A stretch of DNA of 64,000 bases from Palsa-504 sp963844625 (GCA_963844625.1 CAWJPF010000027.1:1-64000), one strand, 5' to 3'. Counted from the first letter of the stretch, positions 26,075 to 35,183 are shown. Numbers and translations: made by a program. Notes: a model not told the origin generated them from the sequence alone.

Positions 26075-27667
26075 ATGAGCCGGATGAGAGCGAAGCTGAC
26101 TTTGCGTGCGGGTCCCGGGGCGAGGCTGCTTGTCCCGGTGATGGTGATTACCGCGGTAACCGTGCTGGCCGCAGCGTGTACCGGAAGCACCCCGGCGCCG
26201 GTCAGCACGGCGTTTGCCGGCGCGGCGGCGCCGTCGGGGTCGTGGCCATCTCCGGATGGCGACATCGCCAACACCAGGGTCGCGCCGGATTCGGCGATCT
26301 CGGCGGCGAACGTTTCCAGCCTGCGGGAGGCCTGGGCGTTCAAGCTGACGGGCCCGGCCGCGGCCGGCGTCTCGGGGCTCGGCTCGCTGACCGCGCCACC
26401 GGTCGTGCAGGACGGCGTCGTATACCTGCAGGACGAGGACGCCAACGTGTACGCGCTGGCGCTCACCACGGGCAAGCTGAAGTGGGAGTACCAGGTCAAC
26501 CTCCCGGAGAAGAGCGGCCCAGGGCCGGACGGGGTGACGGTCGCGGACGGCATCGTGTACGGGGATTCGTCGACCTCGGTGTTCGCGCTGAACGCCACGA
26601 CCGGCAAGACGATCTGGGCAGACGGCAGCCTGCTGAACAGCGGCCAGGGGGCGTTCGAGATCCAGCCGCAGGTGGCGGCCGGGCGGGTGTACCTGGCCAG
26701 CGCCTACGGCTCGGGACCGGGCGGCGGGGTGCTCATGGCGCTGAACGCGTCAACCGGGCACCTGCTGTGGACGTTCAACTCGGTCGTCGGCGCGGGCGCG
26801 GGCGTGCAGGCTCTCGGTCTCGGCTCGGGCGGGGCCTGGGAGACGCCGCTGGTCGGGAGCGACGGCTCGGTGACGTTCGGCACCGGGAACCCCTACCAGA
26901 GCATCGGAGAGGCCATCGCGCATCCGTCGCGGCAGCTCTACACCGACAGCGAGGTGAACCTGGACGCGGCGACCGGGAAGCTGCGCTGGTACTACCAGGC
27001 CGTGCCGGACGACTTCCAGGACCACGACCTGCAGGCCTCGCCGATCTCGGCGGCCATCGGCGGGGTCCCCGTGATCATCACCGGCGGCAAGGTGGGATAC
27101 GTCTACGCGCTGAACGCGCGGTCCGGCGCGCTGCTGTGGAAGACACCGGTCGGCGAGCACAACGGGCACGACAACGACTCCCTGCTCGCGCTGTCGCACC
27201 AGGTCACGATCAAGTATCCGTACACCGTAGCGCCCGGATCGCTGGGCGGCATCCTGTCGAACATGGCCGTGACGGACGGGAGCGTATACGTGGCCACCAT
27301 CGACCTCCCGATCACCTACACCAGCGCGAGCTCGGTCACCGGCAACAAGGCCGCCGGTCCCGAAACCGGGGAGGCGGAGGCACTCAGCCTGGCTACCGGC
27401 AAGGTCGAATGGGACACCAAGTTCTCTTCGATGCCGCTCGGCGCGGCCACGGTCTCCAACGACCTGATCTTCACCACGCTCTACAACGGCGTCCTGGTCG
27501 CGCTCAACCGCGACACCGGCGCGATCGTCTATCAGCACCAGCTGCCCACCTCGACGAACGCGCCGATCGCCGTATTCGGCAACACGGTGCTGATCCCGGC
27601 GGGCGGCCCCAAGACGTCGAAGTCGGGTGGCGGGAACCCGCAACTGGTGGCTTACACGGTTCCGTGA
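26075..27667 (+). CDS. PQQ-type beta-propeller lipoprotein
   Basis: 530 residues. The signal peptide ends in a lipobox (VTVLAAACTGS, Cys near residue 35), so the mature protein is anchored outside the membrane. Repeated propeller blades read VYLQDEDANVYALALTTGKL, SVFALNATTGKTIW, VLMALNASTGHLLWTF, VGYVYALNARSGALLWKT and GVLVALNRDTGAIVY, the PQQ-repeat signature. The ligand and any enzyme activity are not evident. ATG 26075 follows GAAAGG; GTG 26051 would lie inside the inverted-repeat operator. Another propeller protein lies at 46.1 kb. It stands alone as a transcription unit. Confidence 0.85.
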   Translation: MSRMRAKLTLRAGPGARLLVPVMVITAVTVLAAACTGSTPAPVSTAFAGAAAPSGSWPSPDGDIANTRVAPDSAISAANVSSLREAWAFKLTGPAAAGVSGLGSLTAPPVVQDGVVYLQDEDANVYALALTTGKLKWEYQVNLPEKSGPGPDGVTVADGIVYGDSSTSVFALNATTGKTIWADGSLLNSGQGAFEIQPQVAAGRVYLASAYGSGPGGGVLMALNASTGHLLWTFNSVVGAGAGVQALGLGSGGAWETPLVGSDGSVTFGTGNPYQSIGEAIAHPSRQLYTDSEVNLDAATGKLRWYYQAVPDDFQDHDLQASPISAAIGGVPVIITGGKVGYVYALNARSGALLWKTPVGEHNGHDNDSLLALSHQVTIKYPYTVAPGSLGGILSNMAVTDGSVYVATIDLPITYTSASSVTGNKAAGPETGEAEALSLATGKVEWDTKFSSMPLGAATVSNDLIFTTLYNGVLVALNRDTGAIVYQHQLPTSTNAPIAVFGNTVLIPAGGPKTSKSGGGNPQLVAYTVP

Positions 27668-27795
27668 CCTGTCCATTACCGCCGGGTCCCGGCACTGAAC
27701 CGCGGCCGCGGCCGCGGCCAGCGGGACGCGGTACCGGGCGCAGATCAGCCGCCGCCGACCGTCGGCCCGGATCGACGGTATGTCATACTCAGGGC

Positions 27796-27810
27796 AAACA
27801 TCGGATCTAT
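27796..27810. promoter_or_regulatory. FadR-type operator candidate, site 1 (autoregulation)
   Basis: AAACATCGGATCTAT matches the palindrome ATACATCGGATGTAT at 13 of 15 positions and lies 45 bases before the TTG start of the FadR-family gene. Three more copies lie upstream of the sugar-binding protein, the SDR and lutA. Confidence 0.55.
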
Positions 27811-27854
27811 CCGGGGCGAAATAACGGGCTGATGGGCAGCGGCGGAGGGGTGGC

Positions 27855-28526
27855 TTGGCGGTAACCGACGAGGCGATCGAGAAGATCAAGGCCATGATCA
27901 CGTCCGGCGCGCTGCACGCCGGTGACCGGCTGCCACGCGAGGCGGACCTGGCCGCCGACCTCGGCCTGTCGCGCAGCTCGCTACGCGAGGCGGTGCGCGC
28001 GCTGTCCCTGGTCAACATCCTGGACGTGCGGCGCGGCGACGGAACCTACGTGACCAGCCTCGAGCCGCGGCTGCTGCTCGAGGCGCTGAGCTTCATCGTC
28101 GACTTCCACCGGGACGACACGATGCTCGAGTTCCTCCGCGTCCGGCGCATCCTCGAGTCCGCTGCTACCGCGATGGCGGCGGAGCGGATCACCGAGGAGG
28201 AGAGCGACGGCCTGCGCGCCCTGCTCGACAGTATCGGGCCCGATCCGGCCGCGGAGGATCTCGTGGCCAACGACCTGGAGTTCCACCGGCGGATCGTGGC
28301 CTGTTCGGGTAACTCCGTGCTGGCCTCGCTGCTGGAGTCGATGTCCGGGCCGACGACCCGGGCCCGGGTCTGGCGCGGCCTCACCCAGACCGGCGCCCGG
28401 TCCCAGACGCTGGCCGAGCACCGTGCCATCCTCGACGCGCTCGCCGCGCACGAGCCGGAGGTGGCCAGGTCCTGGGCGACGGTGCACATCGCCGGCGTCG
28501 AGCAGTGGCTGGCCTCGGTCCCATGA
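27855..28526 (+). CDS. FadR-subfamily (GntR superfamily) transcriptional regulator
   Basis: 223 residues. The winged HTH is DRLPREADLAADLGLSRSSL with REAVRALSLVNILDVRRGDG (residues about 23-65). The all-helical FCD effector domain has LEFLRVRRILESAATAMAAE and metal-site residues ANDLEFHRRIVACSGN and TLAEHRAILDAL. FCD regulators sense organic or sugar acids. TTG 27855 follows GGAGGGG. The stop overlaps the ATG of the FolB-like gene. The adjacent L-fucose-type genes and recurring 15-bp palindromes make it the likely local regulator, with L-fuconate or a keto-deoxy acid as possible effector (inferred). Confidence 0.88.
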   Translation: MAVTDEAIEKIKAMITSGALHAGDRLPREADLAADLGLSRSSLREAVRALSLVNILDVRRGDGTYVTSLEPRLLLEALSFIVDFHRDDTMLEFLRVRRILESAATAMAAERITEEESDGLRALLDSIGPDPAAEDLVANDLEFHRRIVACSGNSVLASLLESMSGPTTRARVWRGLTQTGARSQTLAEHRAILDALAAHEPEVARSWATVHIAGVEQWLASVP

Positions 28527-28885
28527 CGGACTACGTCTCGGTCAGGGAACTGCGCGTCCCGGCCGTTATCGGCGTGCACGACTGGGAGCGCGAGATCGAG
28601 CAGACGCTCGTCCTCAGCGTCGACATGGCCGCCGACGTGCGCCGGGGCGCCGCGAGTGACGATATCCACGATGCGCTTGACTACTCCGCGATAGCGGAAA
28701 CTATTTCCGCGGTGATCCGGGAAGGGAAGTTCCGGCTCATCGAGACCGCCGCCGAGCGAGTCGCCGAGCGCCTCCTCGCCGATTACCCGGTGACCTGGCT
28801 CCGCCTAGAGCTACGCAAGCCCATCGCCGGCACCTACACCTACACCGCCGCCATCACCATCGAACGCGTACGCGAAATTCCATGA
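28523..28885 (+). CDS. FolB-like dihydroneopterin aldolase family protein
   Basis: A 120-residue T-fold protein. Landmarks of FolB are all present: VIGVHDWEREIEQTLVLSV with the catalytic-site Glu, ALDYSAIAETI with the Tyr, FRLIETAAERVAERLL, and LRLELRKPIAGTYTYTAAI with the catalytic Lys. Canonical FolB cleaves 7,8-dihydroneopterin to release glycolaldehyde in folate synthesis. Here it is translationally coupled (ATGA) to a FadR-type sugar-acid regulator and faces the fuconate genes, with no folate gene in the window. A second copy with a catabolic or repurposed role is therefore possible. Its 3' end lies 7 bases from the convergent aldo/keto reductase. Confidence 0.82.
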   Translation: MTDYVSVRELRVPAVIGVHDWEREIEQTLVLSVDMAADVRRGAASDDIHDALDYSAIAETISAVIREGKFRLIETAAERVAERLLADYPVTWLRLELRKPIAGTYTYTAAITIERVREIP

Positions 28886-28892
28886 TCACGGA

Positions 28893-29822
28893 TCATGAAA
28901 CACCTTCCAGATCGAGCCACAGCGCGTCCGGTATATGCGTCGACAGGTAGGAGACGTCGCTCAGGATTTCCGCGGGGGCGCGGGGGCCTACGACGGCGGC
29001 CGTGACCGCGGGGTGACGCAGGGGGAAACGCAGCGCCGCCGCGGCCACCGGGACGTCGTAGGAGGCGCAGATGTCCCGGATACGGCGGGCGCGCGCCAGG
29101 ACATCCGGCGCGGCCGGCGCGTAGTCGTAGCGCGCGCCTTGGCGCGGGTCGGCGAGGATGCCGCTGTTGAACACGCCGGCGGCCAGCACCGCTACGCCGC
29201 GCCGCAGGCACAGCGGGAACAGGCTGTCCGCCGCCGAGTCGTCGAGCAGCGTGTACCGGCCGGCCACCAGCACGCAATCCAGGTCGCACCGCTCGACGAG
29301 CCAGGTCAGCGGGGCCGCGGAGTTCATCCCGGCGCCGATGGCCCCCACCACGCCCTGCGACCGCAGGTCCGCCAGCGCCGGGTACGCGTCATCAAGCGCG
29401 ACGCCCATAAAGTCATCCGGGTCATGGATGAGCGCGATGTCCACCCGGTCCAGCCGCAGCCGCCGGAGGCTGTCCTCAAGGGAGCGGAGCACGCCGTCCC
29501 GGCTGTAGTCGAGTACCCGCGTCAGCGGCGTGGTCCCGTAGAACTCCTCGGCCCCGTCGACGGGCCCGGTCGCGGGTACGAGCAGCCGCCCCACCTTGGT
29601 GGACACGATGAACTCGCCCCGGGGCCTGCCAGCCAGGAAATCTCCGAGGCGCCGTTCGGACAGCCCGACCCCGTAGTGCGGCGCGGTATCGAAGGCCCGG
29701 ATCCCCGCTTCCCACGCGGCCCCGAGCGTCTGCGCCGCCGCATCGTCGCTGACCGGCGCGTAGAGCCCGCCGATGGCCGCGCCGCCCAAGACGACAGGGC
29801 AGGGGCCTAGCGGGACCTGCAC
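28893..29822 (-). CDS. Aldo/keto reductase, L-fucose dehydrogenase-like
   Basis: 309 residues of the AKR TIM-barrel fold. The catalytic tetrad region is FDTAPHYGVGLSERRLGDFL (Asp and Tyr), with Lys in FIVSTKVGRLLVP and His in VDIALIHDPDDFM. The subgroup resembles D-threo-aldose 1-dehydrogenase (L-fucose dehydrogenase), which oxidises L-fucose with NAD(P)+ to the lactone. It directly follows the fuconate dehydratase gene with one base between, so both belong to the same operon. No lactonase gene is seen nearby; spontaneous hydrolysis or a distant gene would be needed. Confidence 0.85.
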   Translation of the reverse strand: MQVPLGPCPVVLGGAAIGGLYAPVSDDAAAQTLGAAWEAGIRAFDTAPHYGVGLSERRLGDFLAGRPRGEFIVSTKVGRLLVPATGPVDGAEEFYGTTPLTRVLDYSRDGVLRSLEDSLRRLRLDRVDIALIHDPDDFMGVALDDAYPALADLRSQGVVGAIGAGMNSAAPLTWLVERCDLDCVLVAGRYTLLDDSAADSLFPLCLRRGVAVLAAGVFNSGILADPRQGARYDYAPAAPDVLARARRIRDICASYDVPVAAAALRFPLRHPAVTAAVVGPRAPAEILSDVSYLSTHIPDALWLDLEGVS

Positions 29823-29823
29823 G

Positions 29824-31137
29824 TCAGGCCACCCCGCTTATCCGCCAGGCCGGGCCGGACGGATAGGCGTACTCCGCTAGCGACTCCGGCAGGATCTCGG
29901 CGGAGGACCCCGGTGTCAGCGGCGCGCGGTAGCGGCCGCCGACGACCGTGGCGGGCGCGGCGAAGTGCTCGTGCAGGTGGTCGATCCACTCGATCCGGCG
30001 TCCCTGCGTCGTGCCGGACAGCGCCACGTAGTCGAACATCGACAGGTGCTGGACGATCTCGCAGAGGCCGACCCCGCCCGCGTGCGGGCAGACCGGCACG
30101 CCGAACTTCGCGGCCAGCAGCAGGTTGGCGATGTTCTCGTTCACCCCGGCCACGCGGCACGCGTCGATCTGCATGATGTCCATCGCGCCGGCCTGCAGCA
30201 GCTGCTTGAACATGACCGGGTTGGCGACATGCTCGCCGGTGGCCACCTTGACCGGCCGCACGCCCCGGCGGATGGCGGCCGCGCCGAGGATGTCCTCGGG
30301 CGCCGTCGGTTCCTCGACCCAGGCGGGCCGGAACGGGGCCAGCTCCCTGATCCACGCGATGGCGGTCGGCACGTCCCAGACCTGGTTCGCGTCGATGGCG
30401 ATGCCGACATCCTCGCCGACCACCTCCCGGGCGATCGCGCACCGGCGCTTATCGTCCGCGAGCGCCGCGCCGACCTTGATCTTCACCTGGGTGAAGCCCT
30501 CGGCGACGGCCTCCGCGCACAGCGCGGCCAGCCGCTCGTCGGAGTAGCCGAGCCAGCCGGGCCCGGTCGAGTAGGCGGGGTAGCCGTCCCGGCGGAGCGC
30601 GCCGATCCGCGCGGCCCGGTCCGCCGCACCGCGCTCGAGCAGGGCCAGCGCCTCGTCCGGGGTGAGCGCGTCGGACAGGTAGCGGAAGTCGACCAGGTCG
30701 GTGATCTCCTGCGGGCTCATCTCGGCGAGCAGCAGCCACAGCGGCTTGCCCGCCCGGCGGGCGGCCAGGTCCCAGCACGCGTTGAGCACCGCGCCGGTGG
30801 CCATGTGCATGACGCCGCAGGACGGGCCGAGCCAGTGCAGCGGGCTGTCGCTGACCAGGCGCCGGCCGAGGCCGCCGAGGTCGGCCAGGATCTCGTCCAG
30901 GTCCTGGCCGGCCAGGAACGGCTCGAGCAGGCGGATCGCGGCGAGCTGGACGTCGTTACCCCGGCCGATGGTGAACGCGAACCCGTGCCCGGCGAGCGCG
31001 GGATCCGGCGCGTCGGTCCGGATGACGACGTACGCGGCGGAGTAGTCAGGGGCCTGGTTCATCGCGTCAGACCCGGCCAGCGTCCGGGAGGTGGGGAACC
31101 GCACGTCGAAGGTCTGAAAACCGGTGATCTTGGTCAT
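29824..31137 (-). CDS. fucD: L-fuconate dehydratase (enolase superfamily)
   Basis: 437 residues. It removes water from L-fuconate to give 2-keto-3-deoxy-L-fuconate. The mandelate-racemase-type barrel shows QVKIKVGAALADDK (KxK motif), IAIDANQVWDV, WVEEPTAPEDILGAAAIR and the ATGEHVANPVMFKQLLQAGA segment. Near the C-terminus PVCPHAGGVGLCEIVQHL carries the catalytic His of the fuconate dehydratase subgroup. Full-length agreement, including the opening TKITGFQTFDVRFPTSRTLA, makes this specific call good. ATG 31137 overlaps the permease stop. Operon order is SBP-ATPase-permease-fucD-AKR. Confidence 0.9.
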   Translation of the reverse strand: MTKITGFQTFDVRFPTSRTLAGSDAMNQAPDYSAAYVVIRTDAPDPALAGHGFAFTIGRGNDVQLAAIRLLEPFLAGQDLDEILADLGGLGRRLVSDSPLHWLGPSCGVMHMATGAVLNACWDLAARRAGKPLWLLLAEMSPQEITDLVDFRYLSDALTPDEALALLERGAADRAARIGALRRDGYPAYSTGPGWLGYSDERLAALCAEAVAEGFTQVKIKVGAALADDKRRCAIAREVVGEDVGIAIDANQVWDVPTAIAWIRELAPFRPAWVEEPTAPEDILGAAAIRRGVRPVKVATGEHVANPVMFKQLLQAGAMDIMQIDACRVAGVNENIANLLLAAKFGVPVCPHAGGVGLCEIVQHLSMFDYVALSGTTQGRRIEWIDHLHEHFAAPATVVGGRYRAPLTPGSSAEILPESLAEYAYPSGPAWRISGVA

Positions 31138-32213
31138 TCGGCGCTCGCCTCGCCGCCGATGACGCGCGCCAGGATCAGCGCGAACAAGATGACGGCGCCG
31201 TCGATCGCGTCGATCCAGTAGTTGGGGGCGTTCTCCAGGTCCAGGATGTTCTGCACCACGCCGAGCAGGACCACGCCGGACGCCGCGCCGACCATGTTGC
31301 CCTTGCCGCCCTGCAGCGAGACGCCGCCGATGACCGCGGCCGCGAACACCGCGAAGATGATGCCCTCGCCGTAACCCTGGGTGCTCGCGACTGACGACAC
31401 CCGGCCCGCCTCCATCAGGCCGCCGATCGCGGCCAGCACGCTGCCGGCCACGTAGACGCCGATCCGGACCCGGTCCACCTTGATCCCGGCGGCCCGCGCC
31501 GCCTCGCGGTTCCCGCCGATGGCGTAGATGGCCCGGCCAGCGCGGTGATAACGCAGGAACAACCCGGCCGCGATGAATATGAGCGCCGCGACGATGAGCG
31601 AGACCGGGATCGCCCCGATATTCGCCGCGCCGAGATAGCTGAACGGGCCGGGCAGGTCGAACGGGGACTGCCCCTTGACGATGCCCTCCTGGATCCCCGC
31701 GAGCAAGATCGTCATGGCGAGCGTCACGATGAACCCGTTCAACCGTCCCTTGACGATCAGCAGCCCGTTGACGAACCCGACCGCCACTCCGACCGCCAGC
31801 AAGATGAGGATGCCGAGATAAGGATTGAGCATCATCCCGTTGCCGAACGCGGCGATCGGCACGATCAGCCACGCGGCGACCATCGGGGCCAGCCCGTAGG
31901 TGGCTTCCAGGGATAGGTCCATGCCGCCGATGAGCAGGATCAAGGATTCGCCCACGACCACCACGCCGAGCGAGGAGATCTGCTGGCCGATGCCGGTGAG
32001 GTTCGAGACCGTCAGGAAATGGCTGTTCAGGACCGTGCCGACGACGATGAGCACGGCCAGCACGGGCAGCAAGGCGGCTTCGCGAAGCCACGAGATCGCA
32101 GTGGCGCTCTTGCTCTGCTTTCCGCTCGCCTCCGGGGCGCTTTCGAGGCGCCGCGCTCCCTCGTCGCTTCGCTCCTCAGTCCAGGCGCCGCCGCGCCCCG
32201 TTGGCTCGCTCAT
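31134..32213 (-). CDS. Ribose/fucose-type ABC transporter permease with repeat-derived N-terminus
   Basis: A 359-residue RbsC-like permease forming the sugar channel. About 8-10 TM helices begin near residue 45 (LLPVLAVLIVVGTVLNSHFL), and the conserved ISSLGVVVVGESLILLIGGM and AIGGNREAARAAGI (contact with the ATPase) are present. ATG 32213 has GGGAG upstream and overlaps the stop of the ATPase gene. The first 35 residues (MSEPTGRGGAWTEERSDEGA...) are not family-like. They are encoded by a DNA repeat also found at the start of the TetR gene at 38.1 kb, and no downstream start could serve instead. Confidence 0.9.
   Translation of the reverse strand: MSEPTGRGGAWTEERSDEGARRLESAPEASGKQSKSATAISWLREAALLPVLAVLIVVGTVLNSHFLTVSNLTGIGQQISSLGVVVVGESLILLIGGMDLSLEATYGLAPMVAAWLIVPIAAFGNGMMLNPYLGILILLAVGVAVGFVNGLLIVKGRLNGFIVTLAMTILLAGIQEGIVKGQSPFDLPGPFSYLGAANIGAIPVSLIVAALIFIAAGLFLRYHRAGRAIYAIGGNREAARAAGIKVDRVRIGVYVAGSVLAAIGGLMEAGRVSSVASTQGYGEGIIFAVFAAAVIGGVSLQGGKGNMVGAASGVVLLGVVQNILDLENAPNYWIDAIDGAVILFALILARVIGGEASAE
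32118..32213 (-). repeat. Start-codon-anchored repeat, family A, copy 1
   Basis: On the minus strand, from ATG 32213, TGAGCGAGCCAACGG begins about 95 bases that align with 38092-38190. Shared blocks include GACGAGGGA, GCGGCGCCT and CCCCGGAGGCGAGCG. In the same frame it encodes MSEPT.RG...SDEG.RRL..APEAS. CGCCTC and GAGGCG halves could form a hairpin. Confidence 0.7.
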
Positions 32214-33808
32214 TTTGCTCCCAGGCCTTCGGTGGCCGCGATCAGGGCTTCGCGGTCGAAGGGCGGCTCGGTGAACTCGGTGAAGATCTCGCCGCGTACG
32301 AGTACCAGCACGCGGTCGCAGATGGCCAGGTCGTCAAGCTCGTCGCTGGCCAGCAGCAGGCTCGCGCCGGTTTCTGAGGTGATCCGGTCGAGCTCGGCGA
32401 GCAGCAGTTCCTTGGAGGCCACGTCCACGCCGCGGGTCGGGGTGATGGCCACGATCAGCGCCGGATCGCTGGCCAGGGCCCGGGCCACCGTCACCTTCTG
32501 CTGGTTGCCGCCGGACAGCTCCCGGACCGGCTGGCCGAGCCCGGCTGACACCAGCGACAGCCGCCGGGCCAGCGGCGCCGCGCGTTCCTCACGGCGTCCC
32601 GGGGCGACGAAGCCGGCCCGGGCGATCCGGTCGGTGATCGTCATCGCGATGTTCTCCGCCGCACCGAGCAGCGGCACGAACCCTTCCGCCTGCCGGTCCT
32701 CCGGGATGTAGCCGATGCCGGCCCGTAGCGCCGCGGCCCGGTCACCAGGCCGGAGCAGGTGACCGCCGAAGCGCACCTCGCCCCCGTCCGGAGCGGCCGC
32801 CCCGGCCACGATCCTGGCCAGCGTGGTCGCGCCCGAGCCGCGCAGCCCGGTGATGCCGACCCGCTCGCCGCCGCGCACGGTCAGCGAGACACCGGCCAGG
32901 AACACGCCGGTCGACGCCGTCGTGACCGAGCTGACGACCAGGTCCGCAGGACCCGGCCGGCCGCGCGATCCAGGGGGAGCAAGGCCGGGGGCCGGGGCGG
33001 TTACCTGGGTCCGTTCGGGATAATGATCTTTTTTCTTTTCCCCCACCATGGCGGTGACCAGGTCGTCCTTGCTCACCTCGGTCATCGGGGCGGTCAGTAC
33101 CAGCTCGCCGTCCCTGAGCACGGCGACATCGGTGCAGATCTCGAAGACCTCCTCCAGGTGGTGGGAGATGTACATGATCGCCACGCCGGCCTCGCGCAGC
33201 TGGCGGATGCGCTCGAACAGGCGCAGCGCCGCGCCGCGCTCCAGCGCCGCGGTGGGCTCGTCGAGCAGCAGGCAGCGGGTACCCGCGGCCAGCGCCCTGG
33301 TGATCTCGACGACCTGCCGCTGCTCCACGGTGAGGCTGGCGCAGGGGGCGTCGGCGCTCACGTCGAAGCCCCAGTCGGCCATGATCTTCCTGGCTTGCTC
33401 GCGCATCCGGCGCCAGTCGACGATGCCGAGGCTGTTCGGCACGCCGCGGCGGCGCGGCTGGCGGCCGAGGAAGACGTTCTCCGCCACGGTCAGGCCGGGC
33501 ACCACCATGGAGTGCTGGAACACGGTCGCGATGCGCCCGCGCCAGGCGGCGACATCGCCGAGCGAGGGCGCGGGCTGGCCGTCGAAGCTGACCGCGCCCG
33601 CGTCCGGCCCCACGATCCCGCTCAGGATGGACACCAGCGTGGACTTGCCGGCCCCGTTGCGGCCGACCAGGCCGAGGCAGCGGCCGGGATACAGGCTCAG
33701 CCCGACGCCGCGCAGCGCGTACGTGCTGCCGAACCGCTTATGGATCCCCGCCGCGCTCGCCGCCGGGGTCTCGGCGGCAGGCGCGGCGGGGATGTCCTGT
33801 TGACTCAT
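32210..33808 (-). CDS. Sugar ABC transporter ATP-binding protein (RbsA/MglA type)
   Basis: 532 residues with two nucleotide-binding domains. NBD1 is intact: GLVGRNGAGKSTLVSIL (Walker A), LTVEQRQVVEITRAL (signature) and CLLLDEPTAALERG (Walker B). NBD2 is degenerate: the Walker A Lys is replaced (GLRGSGATTLARI) and Walker B reads LIVAITPTRGVDVASKEL without Asp-Glu, though the signature LSGGNQQKVTVARAL is kept. Asymmetric NBDs are common in this family. It energises uptake of the sugar, probably L-fucose or a relative, through the adjacent permease. ATG 33808; the stop overlaps the permease ATG. Confidence 0.92.
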   Translation of the reverse strand: MSQQDIPAAPAAETPAASAAGIHKRFGSTYALRGVGLSLYPGRCLGLVGRNGAGKSTLVSILSGIVGPDAGAVSFDGQPAPSLGDVAAWRGRIATVFQHSMVVPGLTVAENVFLGRQPRRRGVPNSLGIVDWRRMREQARKIMADWGFDVSADAPCASLTVEQRQVVEITRALAAGTRCLLLDEPTAALERGAALRLFERIRQLREAGVAIMYISHHLEEVFEICTDVAVLRDGELVLTAPMTEVSKDDLVTAMVGEKKKDHYPERTQVTAPAPGLAPPGSRGRPGPADLVVSSVTTASTGVFLAGVSLTVRGGERVGITGLRGSGATTLARIVAGAAAPDGGEVRFGGHLLRPGDRAAALRAGIGYIPEDRQAEGFVPLLGAAENIAMTITDRIARAGFVAPGRREERAAPLARRLSLVSAGLGQPVRELSGGNQQKVTVARALASDPALIVAITPTRGVDVASKELLLAELDRITSETGASLLLASDELDDLAICDRVLVLVRGEIFTEFTEPPFDREALIAATEGLGAK

Positions 33809-33812
33809 CTAG

Positions 33813-34991
33813 TCAGGCGGCCGATGAGCTGCAGTCGCCGCCGTGGGCGTTGCCGTAGACGTTGCCCCAGAGCTGAGAATTGCCGACGGGGGTGGTGGTC
33901 ACCGTACCGGGCAGGCCGTCGACCGGGCTGACGGTCAGCGTCTGCGAGCCCTTGGTCACGAACGGGGCCACGATCGGGTCACCGAGGTTGGTGTCCCCGG
34001 CGTAGCTGACCATCTGCAGGGTGGGCGCGCCGCCGCCGCGCTGGCCCGCGCTCAGCTTGACGCCGTTCGCCGCGTCGAGCGCGTACTTCAGCGCCCAGTA
34101 CGCGTACAGGTTGGCGGGCTGGGACTGCGAGGCGCTGAGCGTGCCGTTGCCGACGTCGCACATCTCGAACGGCACCCCGTCGTCGCTGACCACCATCACC
34201 TTGCCGGTCAGGTTCTTGGACTTCAGCAGCGGCAGGATGCCGGTGTCCGGGCTCGACCACTGCGAGTAGATCGCCTTGAGCTGGCTGCCGTAGGCGTTCA
34301 CCGCGTTCTGCGCGTCCGTGACCGCGGTCGCTTCGGTCCAGACCGTCGGGTCCTTGAGGATGTGCACGCCCGGGTCGTTCGCCGCCATGCAGGAGTTGAA
34401 GGCATTGGTCCGGTCCGCGCCGTTGGAGGAGGTCAGGTCGCCCTCGAGGTCGAGCACGTAACCGGACTTGACCTTCGAGCTGATCAGGGCGCAGGCGTCC
34501 AGTCCGTAGTTCGTGTTGGATGCGCGCACCACCATGTACACCTTGCCGACGCCGACGATGGTGTCGACGGATATCAGCTGCACGTGGTGCGCGGCGGCGT
34601 AGCTGATCGCCGGGCCCAGGCTGGTCGCGGTCTCCGGGTTCACGATGATCGCCTTGGCGCCCTCGTTGACCAGGTTCTCGATCTGGGTGTTCTGCAGGCC
34701 GGCATTGGCCGCGGCGAGCAGCGGGCCGATCAGGTGGATGTGCAGTTGCGTGGCGTACTGGGTCTCGTAGTTGATGTACGCGGCCCAGAAGGCCGTGTTG
34801 TTGTAGGTGAGGTCCACCCCGATATCGGTCTGCCCGGCGGCCTGGGCCGAGCTAGTGGAGGTCGTGCCGGAACTCGACGTGCTCGAGCTGCCCGAACTGC
34901 AGGCGGCGATCAGGGTGGCCGCCGCGACGGCGGCCACGGCGGCGGCGGTGGCGCGGGAGGGACCCACGCCGGGGCGTCTGCGGAATCTCAT
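33813..34991 (-). CDS. Sugar ABC transporter substrate-binding lipoprotein
   Basis: 392 residues. Signal peptide and lipobox are AAVAAATLIAACSSGSS (Cys near residue 30), then a Ser/Thr-rich linker and a periplasmic-binding fold of the RbsB type. Landmarks are QIENLVNEGAKAIIVNPETA, QLISVDTIVGVGKVYMV, GLDACALISSKV, VLDLEGDLTSSNGADRTNAF and GKVMVVSDDGVPFEMCDVGN. It would deliver the sugar to the permease-ATPase pair. ATG 34991 with AGGAGG seven bases upstream is clear; a longer open frame to 35123 is non-coding. First gene of its operon, with a FadR-type operator 88-102 bases before the start. Confidence 0.92.
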   Translation of the reverse strand: MRFRRRPGVGPSRATAAAVAAVAAATLIAACSSGSSSTSSSGTTSTSSAQAAGQTDIGVDLTYNNTAFWAAYINYETQYATQLHIHLIGPLLAAANAGLQNTQIENLVNEGAKAIIVNPETATSLGPAISYAAAHHVQLISVDTIVGVGKVYMVVRASNTNYGLDACALISSKVKSGYVLDLEGDLTSSNGADRTNAFNSCMAANDPGVHILKDPTVWTEATAVTDAQNAVNAYGSQLKAIYSQWSSPDTGILPLLKSKNLTGKVMVVSDDGVPFEMCDVGNGTLSASQSQPANLYAYWALKYALDAANGVKLSAGQRGGGAPTLQMVSYAGDTNLGDPIVAPFVTKGSQTLTVSPVDGLPGTVTTTPVGNSQLWGNVYGNAHGGDCSSSAA

Positions 34992-35078
34992 GGGAACCTC
35001 CTGCTGGCGCTCTCCGGTCCGCGGCGGGCGTCGGTGCGGGCCGCGGGACAGATACTCGGAGTGCCGTGTGCCAGGAAA

Positions 35079-35093
35079 ATAGATCGGATGTAT
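35079..35093. promoter_or_regulatory. FadR-type operator candidate, site 2
   Basis: ATAGATCGGATGTAT matches the palindrome ATACATCGGATGTAT at 14 of 15 positions, upstream of the ABC transporter/fucD operon. A weaker half site (AGATCGGATGAC on the minus strand, around 35156-35167) lies in the same spacer. Confidence 0.6.
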
Positions 35094-35183
35094 GGGCCGT
35101 GTCAATGGGGTATAACCCGGCATTGGGCGGCTGATACCAAACAGAGACGTCTAGGTCATCCGATCTTTAGGCTTCCGGGCCGT

